NCBI GenBank assembly: GCA_018382295.1
Contig: JAGZQF010000027.1
Coordinates: 1 to 40,037, forward strand
Length of the DNA: 40,037 nucleotides
Reading direction: 5' to 3'
From: Collinsella sp.
GTDB lineage: Bacteria; Actinomycetota; Coriobacteriia; Coriobacteriales; Coriobacteriaceae
A program made the translations under genes and the position numbers. Positions 7,921 through 15,670 of this stretch are shown one piece after another (positions within the stretch are counted from its first letter, which is position 1; every line of letters begins with the position of its first letter). The notes under the pieces are model-generated. The model had not been told where the DNA came from, made no database searches, and worked only from the letters and a program-made list of their open reading frames with translations.

Positions 7921-8697
7921 CTAATACGTCTCTATGGGTGGCTGCTTGAGCCGCTGCGACAGCGCTCTATTGTTGGGGCAGTACCTGTCGAGCAGGGCGT
8001 GAAACCGCTGATTGTGGCTTGGCTCGAGCAAGTGGACGAGCTCGTGGGCGACAACCATGTCGAGACACTCGATGGGATAAGCGGCAAGTTCGCGTGCGAT
8101 GCGAATGGCTCCGGTCTTGGGCGTGCATGATCCCCAGCGCGTTTTCATGCTGCGCACGGAGACGCGGGAAACGGCGACACTCATTGTGATTTCGTATGCG
8201 TGCACGATGTCGCGTAGCGCTGCGGTGACCTCGGTCGTATAAAGCTGGCTGATGTGGGCTTGGAGCTCGTCGGACGTTAGGCCGTCGAGGATTACGCGCC
8301 GCTTGGCCTGTGGGCCTTCGTCCGATTCGTCGGTACCCATAAAGCTTGCGAAGGTGGCCTGCTTGGGCCGCGGCGCGGGTGATGCAAAGTTGTGATCGAG
8401 TGCATCCTGTACCGTGATGGGCTTGCCCCAAAGTGCAATGACGGACGAGGTGCTGAGCGGCTCTCGCGCCGTCGCCTGATGTTGCTCGCGCTTGGCAAGT
8501 CGGCTGACAATCCAGGTGCTGTTGCGCTTCACAAATGCCTCGATGCGCTCGCGGCTGGCGCCGAGCGGTGCGCTGGCGTGGACCTCACCGCTTGATGTGA
8601 CGCGTAGGTTGAAGTTTTTGACGCGCTTTTTGGTAACGACGACGGAGATGGGCGTCCCATCCGGTCGGGATATGGAAATCGTAAATTGCTGCGTCAA
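7921..8697 (-). CDS. YgjP-type (DUF45, M48-like) zinc metallopeptidase
   Basis: Soluble putative metallopeptidase of 258 residues. The catalytic motif HELVHLLEPSHNQRFHALL gives HExxH plus the third His, and the family signature RSMKTRWGSC lies about 30 residues before it. The N-terminal half (ISVVVTKKRVKNFNLRV) fits the usual YgjP beta-rich part. The TTG at 8697 is chosen because GAAGGA lies six bases upstream; the longer frame to 8760 would run through a perfect hairpin that follows the dipeptidase gene. The physiological substrate of this family is unknown to me. Confidence 0.85.
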   Translation of the reverse strand: MTQQFTISISRPDGTPISVVVTKKRVKNFNLRVTSSGEVHASAPLGASRERIEAFVKRNSTWIVSRLAKREQHQATAREPLSTSSVIALWGKPITVQDALDHNFASPAPRPKQATFASFMGTDESDEGPQAKRRVILDGLTSDELQAHISQLYTTEVTAALRDIVHAYEITMSVAVSRVSVRSMKTRWGSCTPKTGAIRIARELAAYPIECLDMVVAHELVHLLEPSHNQRFHALLDRYCPNNRALSQRLKQPPIETY

Positions 8698-8720
8698 AAG
8701 CGGTCCTTCAGATTGGGGAC

Positions 8721-8754
8721 GGGCCGGCATGTCGACCGTTCGGCATGCCGGCCC
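8721..8754. repeat. Perfect 11-bp inverted repeat between two minus-strand genes
   Basis: GGGCCGGCATG (8721-8731) and CATGCCGGCCC (8744-8754) pair perfectly around a 12-base loop. It lies just after the stop of the dipeptidase gene and upstream of the metallopeptidase ribosome-binding site. There is no T run on either strand, so it could be a stability or termination hairpin of another kind. Confidence 0.75.
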
Positions 8755-8771
8755 GCTCAAGGGATGTGAAA

Positions 8772-9785
8772 TTAATAACGCTCAAAGAAGGCAAGCGCGT
8801 TGTCGCTACAGAGCTTCTGCATCACGGTCTTGCCAAAATGCTTGGAAAGCATGTTCTGGAACTCGGGCATCATGCTGGCATCGGAGAGGAAAGCGGGCAC
8901 CGTGGCACCGTCCCAGTCGCCGCCGAGCGCGATGACGTCCTCGCCGCCCAGGTCGAGCCAGTGCTCGATATGTGCCGCCAGCTGGTCGAAGGTGACGTCT
9001 GCGGCGGTCTTGTCGGTTGCGTCGTTGGATAGGAACTCGCTGCAGTAGTTGAGGCCGACGATGCCGCCCATGTCGCGAATGGTGCGGAACTGGTCGTCGG
9101 TGAGGTTGCGCTTGACGCCGCAAACCGCACGGGAGTTGGAGTGGCTGGCGACGAAGGGGCGCGTGGCGTGGGCGACAACCTCGTCAAAGCACTCATCGTT
9201 GAGGTGGGAGACGTCGAGTACCATTCCGGCGTGCTCCATCTGCGTAAGTGCCTCGATGCCGGCGGCGGTGAGGCCGGCGTGGGTATCGTGTCCGCTCGCG
9301 AGCGGTCCCTGCGCGTTCCAACTGAGTGACGACATAAGCACGCCCAAGCTCTTGAGCACCTCGATCAGTGCGGGGTCCTCGGCAAAGAACGTGGCGTTTT
9401 CGATGGTGTGGATGCAAGCGACCTTACCGTCCTTGAGCGCGGGGCGAATGTCTGCGGCGCTGCGTACGTTGACCATGCGGTCGTGGTTGAGCATTGCCTG
9501 GCCGCTCATATGCGCCATGATTTGCGCCTGGAAGCGCGCGGCGTGGGCGGTGGGAATCTCGTCGGGGACAAACGTGGCGAAGCACTGTGCCCACGGCGTG
9601 TTGCCGATCTTTGCGAGCGAGATGGCGCAGGCGTTGCCCTCGATGAGGTCGAAATCTTGCGGATGCGTTTCGTCGCCGGGGAAATAACCGTCGGTGCCGG
9701 CGGTAAAGCGCAGGTCGAGATCGAGCGTGGCCCAGCCGATTCGGTCGGCGGTGTCGCAGTGTAGGTCAAATACGGGATATGCCAT
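8772..9785 (-). CDS. Membrane-dipeptidase-like zinc peptidase (family M19)
   Basis: Hydrolyses dipeptides; cytoplasmic here, since no signal peptide is seen. Metal ligands of the M19 family are visible: HxD in VFDLHCDTAD, the bridging Glu in IHTIENATF, His in DVSHLNDECF and His in VASHSNSRAV. A late DWDG motif (LGGDWDGATVP) is also typical. Length is 337 residues. The ATG at 9785 has GGAGGAA close upstream; the short extension to 9815 has no support. Family members also include bacterial D-amino-acid dipeptidases, so stereospecificity is open. Confidence 0.92.
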   Translation of the reverse strand: MAYPVFDLHCDTADRIGWATLDLDLRFTAGTDGYFPGDETHPQDFDLIEGNACAISLAKIGNTPWAQCFATFVPDEIPTAHAARFQAQIMAHMSGQAMLNHDRMVNVRSAADIRPALKDGKVACIHTIENATFFAEDPALIEVLKSLGVLMSSLSWNAQGPLASGHDTHAGLTAAGIEALTQMEHAGMVLDVSHLNDECFDEVVAHATRPFVASHSNSRAVCGVKRNLTDDQFRTIRDMGGIVGLNYCSEFLSNDATDKTAADVTFDQLAAHIEHWLDLGGEDVIALGGDWDGATVPAFLSDASMMPEFQNMLSKHFGKTVMQKLCSDNALAFFERY

Positions 9786-9841
9786 GGTTCCTCCGGTTGC
9801 AGCGTTTCTTTGCAAACTGTCATTGAATTGTATGACTAGGG

Positions 9842-9847
9842 TATAGT
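9842..9847 (+). promoter_or_regulatory. Candidate -10 box for the FKBP/UreE-like operon
   Basis: TATAGT lies about 60 bases upstream of the FKBP start. A -35 is weak (TGTCAT, 18 bases upstream). On the minus strand TACAAT (9827-9832) may serve the divergent dipeptidase gene. Confidence 0.35.
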
Positions 9848-9905
9848 TAGCGCCATATGTTCACGGCGGCCTGCGTTGTGCGCCGCCCTTATCACGGAGG
9901 TTACC

Positions 9906-10334
9906 ATGTCCAACCAGGGCAAGAAGGTCAAGACCCATTATCGCGGCACGCTCGACGACGGCACGCAGTTCGATAGCTCCTACGATCGCGGCGAGCCGCT
10001 GGAGTTCACCTGCGGCGCCGGTCAGATGATCAAGGGCTTCGACGCCGCTGTTGTCGACATGCAGGTGGGCGAGAAGAAGACCGTGCACATCCCGGCTGCC
10101 GATGCCTACGGCGAGCACAATCCTGAGATGGTTATTACCTTCCCGGCCGAGCAGGTTCCCAACATCGAGCAGATCGAGAAGGGCATGAAGCTCTTCCTGT
10201 CCACGCCGAGTGGCATGCCTGTCCCCGCCGTCGTCATTGACGTGACGCCCGAGGCCGTGACGCTCGACGCCAACCACGAGCTGGCCGGCAAGGACCTCAA
10301 CTTTGATATCGAGCTCGTCGAGGTCGAGGGTTAG
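9906..10334 (+). CDS. FKBP-type peptidyl-prolyl isomerase, SlyD-like
   Basis: Cytoplasmic prolyl isomerase/chaperone of 142 residues. The SlyD layout is seen: FKBP first half (VKTHYRGTLDDGTQFDSSY ... EFTCGAGQMIKGFDAAV), an inserted-flap region (AYGEHNPEMVITFPAEQVP ... VTPEAVTLDANHELAGKDLNF), then the closing strand FDIELVEV. The His/Cys-rich metal-binding tail of E. coli SlyD is absent. The ATG at 9906 follows ACGGAGG. A UreE-like gene starts three bases after the stop, so the two are co-transcribed. SlyD is known to assist nickel delivery in E. coli, which makes the pairing suggestive. Confidence 0.92.
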   Translation: MSNQGKKVKTHYRGTLDDGTQFDSSYDRGEPLEFTCGAGQMIKGFDAAVVDMQVGEKKTVHIPAADAYGEHNPEMVITFPAEQVPNIEQIEKGMKLFLSTPSGMPVPAVVIDVTPEAVTLDANHELAGKDLNFDIELVEVEG

Positions 10335-10337
10335 AGT

Positions 10338-10916
10338 ATGCCTGAACGCTTGGTTTCGACGACATGTTTGGGAAATCTCAACGATCCGTCCTATGAACTC
10401 CTGCTTCGCCGGGAGCTGGGCGGTGTCTTTGAGGTCGATGAGCTACTGCTCGATTGGGACCAGGCTGATGTATGCGCGTTTGCGGGCGTGACGGAGCTGG
10501 GGCGCACGATCGATGTTCGGCCGGATGCTACCGACGGTGGTCGTCTTGCCGACGGCGACGTGCTCGCCATTGACCGTTCGGGCGTGGTGCCCGTGGCGGT
10601 TGTCGTGCGCCTGCGCAGCGCCGAGGTTTATTTGGTCGAAGTCGACCGCATGGATCCGATTGCGCTCGCGCATGCGTGCTGGGAGATCGGCAACATGCAT
10701 GCGCCGCTCTTCCGGGGCGACTCGGACGAGCATACCGTGCGCATGTATACGCCGGTGCAGCCTGTTTTGGGCCGCATGCTCCGGGGTATCGAGGGCGTTC
10801 GCCTCTCGGTGGTCACGCGCGAGCTCGATGCCAGCCGGCGCTTTGCGTCGAGTGCGGCGGAGGTCGTCGTGAGCATGGCTCCCGACTTTACGATCGTAAA
10901 GAAGGCGCGCGGTTAA
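10338..10916 (+). CDS. UreE-like protein (possible nickel chaperone)
   Basis: Protein of 192 residues resembling urease accessory protein UreE in its C-terminal half. HACWEIGNMHAPLFRGD corresponds to the UreE metal-site region (pattern ...GNxHxPL), and PVLGRMLRGIEGVRLSVV matches the following helix and strand. The N-terminal half would be the UreE peptide-binding-like beta domain. There is no His-rich tail and no urease gene in this window. It starts three bases after the SlyD-like gene stop, with the ribosome-binding site inside that gene (GAGGG). I infer a metal-trafficking role; assignment as true UreE is uncertain because similarity is by motif only. Confidence 0.65.
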   Translation: MPERLVSTTCLGNLNDPSYELLLRRELGGVFEVDELLLDWDQADVCAFAGVTELGRTIDVRPDATDGGRLADGDVLAIDRSGVVPVAVVVRLRSAEVYLVEVDRMDPIALAHACWEIGNMHAPLFRGDSDEHTVRMYTPVQPVLGRMLRGIEGVRLSVVTRELDASRRFASSAAEVVVSMAPDFTIVKKARG

Positions 10917-10926
10917 CGTGCGTATG

Positions 10927-10971
10927 AGTAAGACGGACTTTGAGAGGCAACTATTCAAAGTCCGTCTTACT
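10927..10971. repeat. Perfect 17-bp inverted repeat
   Basis: Arms AGTAAGACGGACTTTGA (10927-10943) and its exact reverse complement (10955-10971) surround an 11-base loop. It lies 10 bases after the UreE-like stop and 28 bases before the HAD gene. There is no T run on either side. It is either a hairpin at the transcript end or a REP-like DNA element. Confidence 0.85.
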
Positions 10972-10999
10972 GTTGATGAGGTGCTTTGGGGGAAAGCAT

Positions 11000-11797
11000 A
11001 TGGGTCTTGAGGGAATCAAGCTGATTGCATGCGATTTGGACGGCACGTTGCTGCATCCGGGGGAGCGCGAGCCGCGTTCCGAGGCCTTTGAGCTTATCGA
11101 TGAGCTGCATCGTCGCGGTATCGTGTTTATGCCGGCGAGCGGCCGTCAATATGCGAGCTTGCGCCACCTGTTTGCCCCGGTGGCCGATGAGCTCGCCTAT
11201 GTATGCGAAAACGGAGCCCTGGTGATGAGCGAGGGACGTGCCGTTGTCAAGCGTTCCATGGAGCGCAGCCTTGCTATGGATATCGCGAATGCCGTGGTTG
11301 CGTATCCCCATGCCGACGTGACCCTTTCGTGCGAGGGGCACCTCTACACCATGGGCGGCAACGATGCGTTCGTCGACCATTTGCGCTATGAGGTCCACTG
11401 CGATGTGGCGGTGGTCGACCGTCCCGAGGACATCGACGAGGACGTCATTAAGATTGCCTTCCAGACGCCCGAGATGGATCAGCCGGCCGCGCTGGAGCAT
11501 TTTGAGCGCCTCTTTGGCGACCGTGTCGACGTGATGACGTCGGGAACCGAATGGACCGACTTTATCGGCTTTGATTCGGGCAAGGGGTCCGCGCTTGCCG
11601 ATTATGGTCGCGCGCTGGGGATCTCACCTAACGAAATGGTGGCGTTTGGCGATAACGAAAACGACCGCGACATGCTCAACGTGGTGGGCCATCCTTATCT
11701 AATGGAGAGCTGCAATCCCAGCATGCGCGGTGTCAATGACCGTGTCCGTTACGTGCACACGGTCGAAGAAGAACTGCGCCGTCTGCTCGCCGAGTAG
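11000..11797 (+). CDS. Cof-type HAD-superfamily phosphatase
   Basis: Sugar-phosphate or similar small-molecule phosphatase of 265 residues. HAD motif I is ACDLDGTLL (nucleophile and acid/base Asp), motif II is the Ser in MPASGRQY, motif III a Lys in DSGKGSAL, and motif IV is AFGDNENDRDML. The large type-IIB cap between motifs II and III places it in the Cof/YidA group. The ATG at 11000 has GGGGGAAAG upstream. Substrate cannot be read from sequence. A second enzyme of the same group is at 37318-38160. Confidence 0.9.
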   Translation: MGLEGIKLIACDLDGTLLHPGEREPRSEAFELIDELHRRGIVFMPASGRQYASLRHLFAPVADELAYVCENGALVMSEGRAVVKRSMERSLAMDIANAVVAYPHADVTLSCEGHLYTMGGNDAFVDHLRYEVHCDVAVVDRPEDIDEDVIKIAFQTPEMDQPAALEHFERLFGDRVDVMTSGTEWTDFIGFDSGKGSALADYGRALGISPNEMVAFGDNENDRDMLNVVGHPYLMESCNPSMRGVNDRVRYVHTVEEELRRLLAE

Positions 11798-11873
11798 GTT
11801 TTCGGGACATACCTAGAAATGTGCTGTTTGCTGTAGCGGATGGGCAAGTAGATTTGCACGCATGTCTCAAAGA

Positions 11874-12254
11874 CTACTGGCAGTCGGGGCAGAGTCCCTC
11901 AAAGATGGTGTAGTGCGACGTGACGTTCCAGCCGATTTGCTCGGACGCTTTGGCGTCGAGCTGGGCATCGAAGGGGAGCGGTACGTCGATGACGCGGCTG
12001 CACGAGGTGCAGATGATATGCGCGTGCGGCTCGATGGTGCGATCGAAGCGACTGCCGCCCGGTGTCTTGATGGAGAGGATCTCGCCGGCGTCGGCCAAGA
12101 GATTGAGATTGCGGTAGACCGTACCGCGGCTGATTTTGTCATCCTGCGCGCGCACGGCGTTGTAGATCTCGTCGGCGGTGGGATGGTTATAGCTTTGGCG
12201 CACGGCGTCAAGAACCAGCTTTCGCTGCTTGGTATTCCTTCTTTGCACCGCCAT
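11874..12254 (-). CDS. Fur family transcriptional regulator (PerR/Zur-like)
   Basis: Winged-helix metal- or peroxide-responsive repressor of 126 residues. DNA-binding helices lie around HPTADEIYNAVRAQDDKISR and GTVYRNLNLLADAG. The metal-binding region is HAHIICTSCSRVIDV (His-x-His and CxxC), with a second CxxC at the very C-terminus (CPDC), as in the structural zinc site. The ATG at 12254 follows GAGGCGAGG. The family member (PerR, Fur or Zur) cannot be decided. TTAGTA and TATCAT with 17 bases between them, in the 12255-12330 gap, could be its promoter. Confidence 0.9.
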   Translation of the reverse strand: MAVQRRNTKQRKLVLDAVRQSYNHPTADEIYNAVRAQDDKISRGTVYRNLNLLADAGEILSIKTPGGSRFDRTIEPHAHIICTSCSRVIDVPLPFDAQLDAKASEQIGWNVTSHYTIFEGLCPDCQ

Positions 12255-12315
12255 GCGCCTCGCCTCTTTTCTATCAACGGTCGTAGGTAAATGATACCGT
12301 ATTTAGCACACAATA

Positions 12316-12726
12316 CTAATAATGAGGACTGAAACCGTCTTCATTGGCAAGTGGGGCTCGGGCCTGGGCATCTACGAGGCGAAAACGCGTTCCCATGCGC
12401 TCGTAGGAGGCATGAAGTGCCTCGAGATGAGATAGGATGCTTGCCGGAGCTCCCTGTATCTCCATCTCGACTGAGCCGTCTTCCATGTTACGCACCCAGC
12501 CGGTGAGTGCGCGTGCCTGCGCGAGGTTGGTGTTGGTAAAGCGAAAACCAACGCCTTGGACTTGCCCCTCCCAGCGCAGGAAATAGCGCAGGGGAGTGTC
12601 TTGAGTGGCCTCGTCGCTTGCGAGCACAGTAAGCCTGCGGCGCAGCTCGAGCTCGACGTTTGATGGTTTTTGAGGCTCTCGACTGCCGCCGGTGACGCTG
12701 GAGAAGAACGTATCGAAGATGCCCAT
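12316..12726 (-). CDS. Acylphosphatase
   Basis: Small hydrolase of acyl phosphates, 136 residues. The acylphosphatase core starts at about residue 46: YFLRWEGQVQGVGFRFTNTN holds the catalytic Arg of the GxVQGVGFR motif, and GWVRNMEDGSVEMEIQG the catalytic Asn. The first 45 residues are an extension of unknown role (MGIFDTFFSSV...). The ATG at 12726 lies two bases after the stop of the upstream oxidoreductase gene, so the two form an operon. Confidence 0.88.
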   Translation of the reverse strand: MGIFDTFFSSVTGGSREPQKPSNVELELRRRLTVLASDEATQDTPLRYFLRWEGQVQGVGFRFTNTNLAQARALTGWVRNMEDGSVEMEIQGAPASILSHLEALHASYERMGTRFRLVDAQARAPLANEDGFSPHY

Positions 12727-12728
12727 CG

Positions 12729-13835
12729 CTATGCCTGCTTGCCTGCGTCGGCCGGGAAGGTTATGCCGGCCTGCTGGCGCACGGCATCCATGATGCGCAG
12801 TGAGACGAGCGTGACATCGCGGTAGTGGCCAAGCTCGTGGCGTCCCGCCGGGGTCTCCCAAATCTCTTCTTTAACGTTATCGATGCCGCCGATGGCGGTG
12901 ATAAAGTCTGTGAGTTCGTATTCCATAGTGTTGCTCGATTTGGGTAGGTCGAGCACGCGGCCGTTGTCGCCCTGTCCGCGCGGCGCCTCGGTCGCCGAGC
13001 CGCGTACGACATCGCCGCGATAGTCGATACGGACGTTGCGGGGCGTGGACAGATGGTCAATCTGGATAGTGCCACGCTCGCCTTCGATCTGCGAGGGAAG
13101 CAGGTCATTCGTAATTTTGGAGTGCGCGAGCTCGACGGAGATACGGCCACCGCCGTAGCTGGCGAGGATGGAACCGCAGCCGTCGATGGGGCCGTGCGTG
13201 AGCTGTCGCGTGGTGGGGTCGAGCAGAGTAGCCATGCTCGTAAGGCCGGAGGGCATGCCGAAAATCTCGACCATGGGCTCGACGGTGTAGACGCCAATAT
13301 CCATGAGGGAACCCGATGCCATATTGCAGTCGAAGATATTGGTGGCGCGTCCCGCGAGAATCTCGTTGTAGCGCGAGGAATACTTGCCAAAGCGCAATGA
13401 GGCGCGGCGGATGGGCGCAATCTCGCCCAGGGCGTCCTCGATGGCGTGGAAAGCGGGGTCATGGAGCGGGCGCATGGCCTCGAGGGCTACGACGCCCGCT
13501 GCCTCGGCAGCGCGGAAGACTTCCAGCGCCTGCGCCTCGGTGGCGCAGAAGGGCTTCTCGACGATGACGTGCTTGCCACCAGCGATGCAGGCAAGGGCCT
13601 GCTCGTAGTGAAGTGCGTTAGGGCTGCCGATGTAGACGGCGTCGACGTCGTCGGCAGACGCAAGCTCGTCAAGTGCGGTGAAGTTACGCTCGCCGCCGTG
13701 CTTAGCGGTGAAGGCGGCGCCGCGATTTGCATCGCGCGAGAGCGTGCCCACAAACGCAGCTTGGTCGTTGGCGTTGACGACCTGGATAAAGTCGTCGGTA
13801 ATCATGGATGTGCCGATGGTCGCTATACGCAGCAT
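12729..13835 (-). CDS. Gfo/Idh/MocA family oxidoreductase
   Basis: NAD(P)-dependent sugar or cyclitol dehydrogenase family protein of 368 residues. The N-terminal Rossmann fold starts at RIATIGTSMIT (a divergent form of the usual GxGxxG), followed by the family motif EKPFCAT (Lys of the catalytic EKP) and a C-terminal alpha/beta domain with DIGVYTVEPMVEIFG. The ATG at 13835 has GGGGG upstream. The acylphosphatase gene follows immediately. A second, distinct member of the family is at 21094-22113. Substrate unknown. Confidence 0.87.
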   Translation of the reverse strand: MLRIATIGTSMITDDFIQVVNANDQAAFVGTLSRDANRGAAFTAKHGGERNFTALDELASADDVDAVYIGSPNALHYEQALACIAGGKHVIVEKPFCATEAQALEVFRAAEAAGVVALEAMRPLHDPAFHAIEDALGEIAPIRRASLRFGKYSSRYNEILAGRATNIFDCNMASGSLMDIGVYTVEPMVEIFGMPSGLTSMATLLDPTTRQLTHGPIDGCGSILASYGGGRISVELAHSKITNDLLPSQIEGERGTIQIDHLSTPRNVRIDYRGDVVRGSATEAPRGQGDNGRVLDLPKSSNTMEYELTDFITAIGGIDNVKEEIWETPAGRHELGHYRDVTLVSLRIMDAVRQQAGITFPADAGKQA

Positions 13836-13910
13836 GTATCCCCCTCGTGCCGTTCGGTTTACAGGATGAGTGTAGCGCGAGGGGGCAGGAAATAGCGTGC
13901 GAAAACGCCG

Positions 13911-14396
13911 TTACAGGTCGCTCTCGTTAAAGCCGGTATCGATATCGAGGTTGCTGCCGTCGGCCGCCGTGGTGGCAAGCTCGTCGCAGCGCTCGTTGAG
14001 CTCATGGCCGGCGTGGCCCTTAACCCAGATGAATTCCACTTTGTGCTTGCTTTTTGCGGCAAGCAGGCGCTCCCACAGGTCGCGGTTCTTGACGGGTTGC
14101 TTGTTGGCAGTTTTCCACCCGCGCTTTTTCCAGCCGTCGATCCAGTGTTTGTTGAAGGCGTTGACGACGTACTGCGAATCGGAATGGACCTCGACCTCGC
14201 AGGGGCGGTTGAGTGCCTCGAGCGCCACGATAACGGCCATGAGCTCCATGCGGTTGTTGGTGGTCTTGGCGTAGCCGCGCGAAAGCTCGGAGGTGAAGGT
14301 CTTGCCGGCGGGGTTGGTGTATTTAAGCACGGCGCCGTAGCCGCCGCGTCCCGGATTTGATCGGGCCGAGCCGTCGGTATAGATGATGACCTTCAC
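13911..14396 (-). CDS. rnhA: Ribonuclease HI
   Basis: Degrades the RNA strand of RNA-DNA hybrids; 161 residues, the normal length. The four catalytic acids are visible: Asp in IYTDGSARSNPG, Glu in NRMELMAV, Asp in VHSDSQYVVN and Asp in ERCDELAT. The basic protrusion (WKKRGWKTANKQPVKNRDLW) is present as in E. coli RNase HI. The GTG at 14396 is chosen because AAAGGAA lies five bases upstream and the protein begins there with the first strand; the ATG at 14447 would add residues with no family similarity. Confidence 0.94.
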   Translation of the reverse strand: MKVIIYTDGSARSNPGRGGYGAVLKYTNPAGKTFTSELSRGYAKTTNNRMELMAVIVALEALNRPCEVEVHSDSQYVVNAFNKHWIDGWKKRGWKTANKQPVKNRDLWERLLAAKSKHKVEFIWVKGHAGHELNERCDELATTAADGSNLDIDTGFNESDL

Positions 14397-14459
14397 ATGG
14401 TTCCTTTCGTTGGGTATGTTTCGTGCGAGTGACCATTGTAGCGCCATGCCCGCCGGGGG

Positions 14460-15398
14460 CTAGCAATCTACGATTTCTACCCCGTCTTCCGACAGTTGGT
14501 TGGCATGGATGATGCGGTTGAGCTCATCGAGGTATTGCTGCAAGAGGGGAGAGGGCTTGCGCTCGTCGTGCATGATATAGCCTACGTGCATCGTTGGGGC
14601 GTCTGCTAACGGGATCGATGCCATACCCCATTGCATTTCATTGGAGAGGACGCCGGTCGACAGGGTGTAACCGTTCGACGTGATGAGTAAGTTAGTAAGT
14701 GTTCCGCGGTCCGAGATTCGTATGTTGCGGTCGCAAGGGATATAGCTAAAAGGTTCCTCGGCGTAATAGAAGGAGTTTGAGGTTCCCTGCTCAAAGCTGT
14801 AGCGCGTATAGGGCGTGAGATCGGCAAGGGACAGCTGAGGGCGGCGGGCGAGCGGGTGGCGCTCGCTAACGAAGACGTGGACCGTCGCGTCGAATAGGGG
14901 ATGGAAGCTTGCGCGGGCATCGGCGAAGGCCTTCTGCAGAACGCGGGCGTTAAAGTCGTCCAGATAGAGGATGCCGATATCGCTGCGAAACGCGCGGACG
15001 TCATCGATGATCTGCGATGTGGTGGTCTCGCGCATGATGAACTCGAACTTGCTGTCGCGGCAGCGCTCGACTACGTTGACAAAGGCCTCGACCGAAAAGG
15101 CGTAGTGCTGGGCGGAGATGGCGAGGCGGGCTTGCGGGGTGCCGCCGTCCTCGTAGCGCGCCTCGAGCATGTCGGCCTGCTCTACGACCTGGCGCGCATA
15201 GCCCAAAAGCTCGGTGCCGTCGTTGGTGAGCGTGACGCCGCGGCTGGAGCGCGTAAAGATCTCCAGGTGGAGCTCCTGTTCCAGGCTTTTGACGGCGTTT
15301 GAGATGTTGGACTGAGCGGTATAGAGGCGCTGAGCTGCGGCGTTAATTGAGCCGGACTCTGCCACGGCAATCAGAAAACGAAGCTGCTGAAGGGTCAT
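14460..15398 (-). CDS. LysR family transcriptional regulator, divergent from metY
   Basis: 312-residue LysR-type regulator. The N-terminal helix-turn-helix is MTLQQLRFLIAVAESGSINA...LYTAQSNISNAVKSLEQEL, followed by a periplasmic-binding-protein-like effector domain. The ATG at 15398 is chosen over 15407 because AAAGG is nine bases upstream of the former but touches the latter. It is divergent from the O-acetylhomoserine sulfhydrylase gene, the usual layout for a LysR activator and its target, so it probably responds to a sulfur-metabolism signal such as O-acetylserine or O-acetylhomoserine (inference). Confidence 0.9.
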   Translation of the reverse strand: MTLQQLRFLIAVAESGSINAAAQRLYTAQSNISNAVKSLEQELHLEIFTRSSRGVTLTNDGTELLGYARQVVEQADMLEARYEDGGTPQARLAISAQHYAFSVEAFVNVVERCRDSKFEFIMRETTTSQIIDDVRAFRSDIGILYLDDFNARVLQKAFADARASFHPLFDATVHVFVSERHPLARRPQLSLADLTPYTRYSFEQGTSNSFYYAEEPFSYIPCDRNIRISDRGTLTNLLITSNGYTLSTGVLSNEMQWGMASIPLADAPTMHVGYIMHDERKPSPLLQQYLDELNRIIHANQLSEDGVEIVDC

Positions 15399-15458
15399 CG
15401 ACGCCATCCTTTCGATTGCTATCTATAAAACCGAAAACAGGTTAGCGCTTTTAAGTGA

Positions 15459-15487
15459 TTGACCGAGCGAAACAATGCTCGTACTAT
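15459..15487 (+). promoter_or_regulatory. metY promoter with a palindrome in its spacer
   Basis: TTGACC (15459-15464), a 17-base spacer and TACTAT (15482-15487) form a near-ideal promoter. Inside the spacer, CGAGC (15464-15468) and GCTCG (15477-15481) form an inverted repeat, a likely binding site for the divergent LysR regulator or another repressor. Confidence 0.7.
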
Positions 15488-15543
15488 TCAAAACACACAA
15501 AGGCGGTAGGTAATTAAACCAACCACAGAACCGGGATGCGAAA

Positions 15544-15616
15544 GGAGGCCCGCATATGAATTGCTTACCAAGACGAATGCCGGGCTCCTGTTTGCGCCCG
15601 TCGGCGTGATCAGGAG
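15544..15616 (+). promoter_or_regulatory. metY leader with alternative hairpins
   Basis: 15544-15555 can fold onto 15577-15588 (two mismatches or bulges), which hides the Shine-Dalgarno sequence of the small upstream frame. CTCCTG (15585-15590) can instead pair with CAGGAG (15611-15616), so the two structures exclude each other. A U-rich stretch (CTCTCTTTTTATTT) follows at about 15631-15644. The arrangement resembles an attenuator or translational coupler; this is inference. Confidence 0.45.
15556..15609 (+). CDS. Putative 17-residue leader peptide upstream of metY
   Basis: ATG at 15556 preceded at seven bases by AAAGGAGG, a stronger ribosome-binding site than most genes here. It encodes MNCLPRRMPGSCLRPSA and stops at TGA 15607-15609, 61 bases before metY. 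Two of the 17 codons are Cys and two are Met. Cys-codon leader peptides that control sulfur genes by attenuation are known in mycobacteria; whether this one acts that way is inference. It could also be chance, but the spacing and Shine-Dalgarno argue for translation. Confidence 0.5.
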   Translation: MNCLPRRMPGSCLRPSA

Positions 15617-15670
15617 ACAGCGACTTACTTCTCTCTTTTTATTTACTTTTGTTCGATCAAGGAGATCATC

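Noticed and set aside
15488..15670. SAM riboswitch upstream of metY
   Set aside because: No known SAM-I, SAM-II or SAM-IV core could be recognised in the leader.
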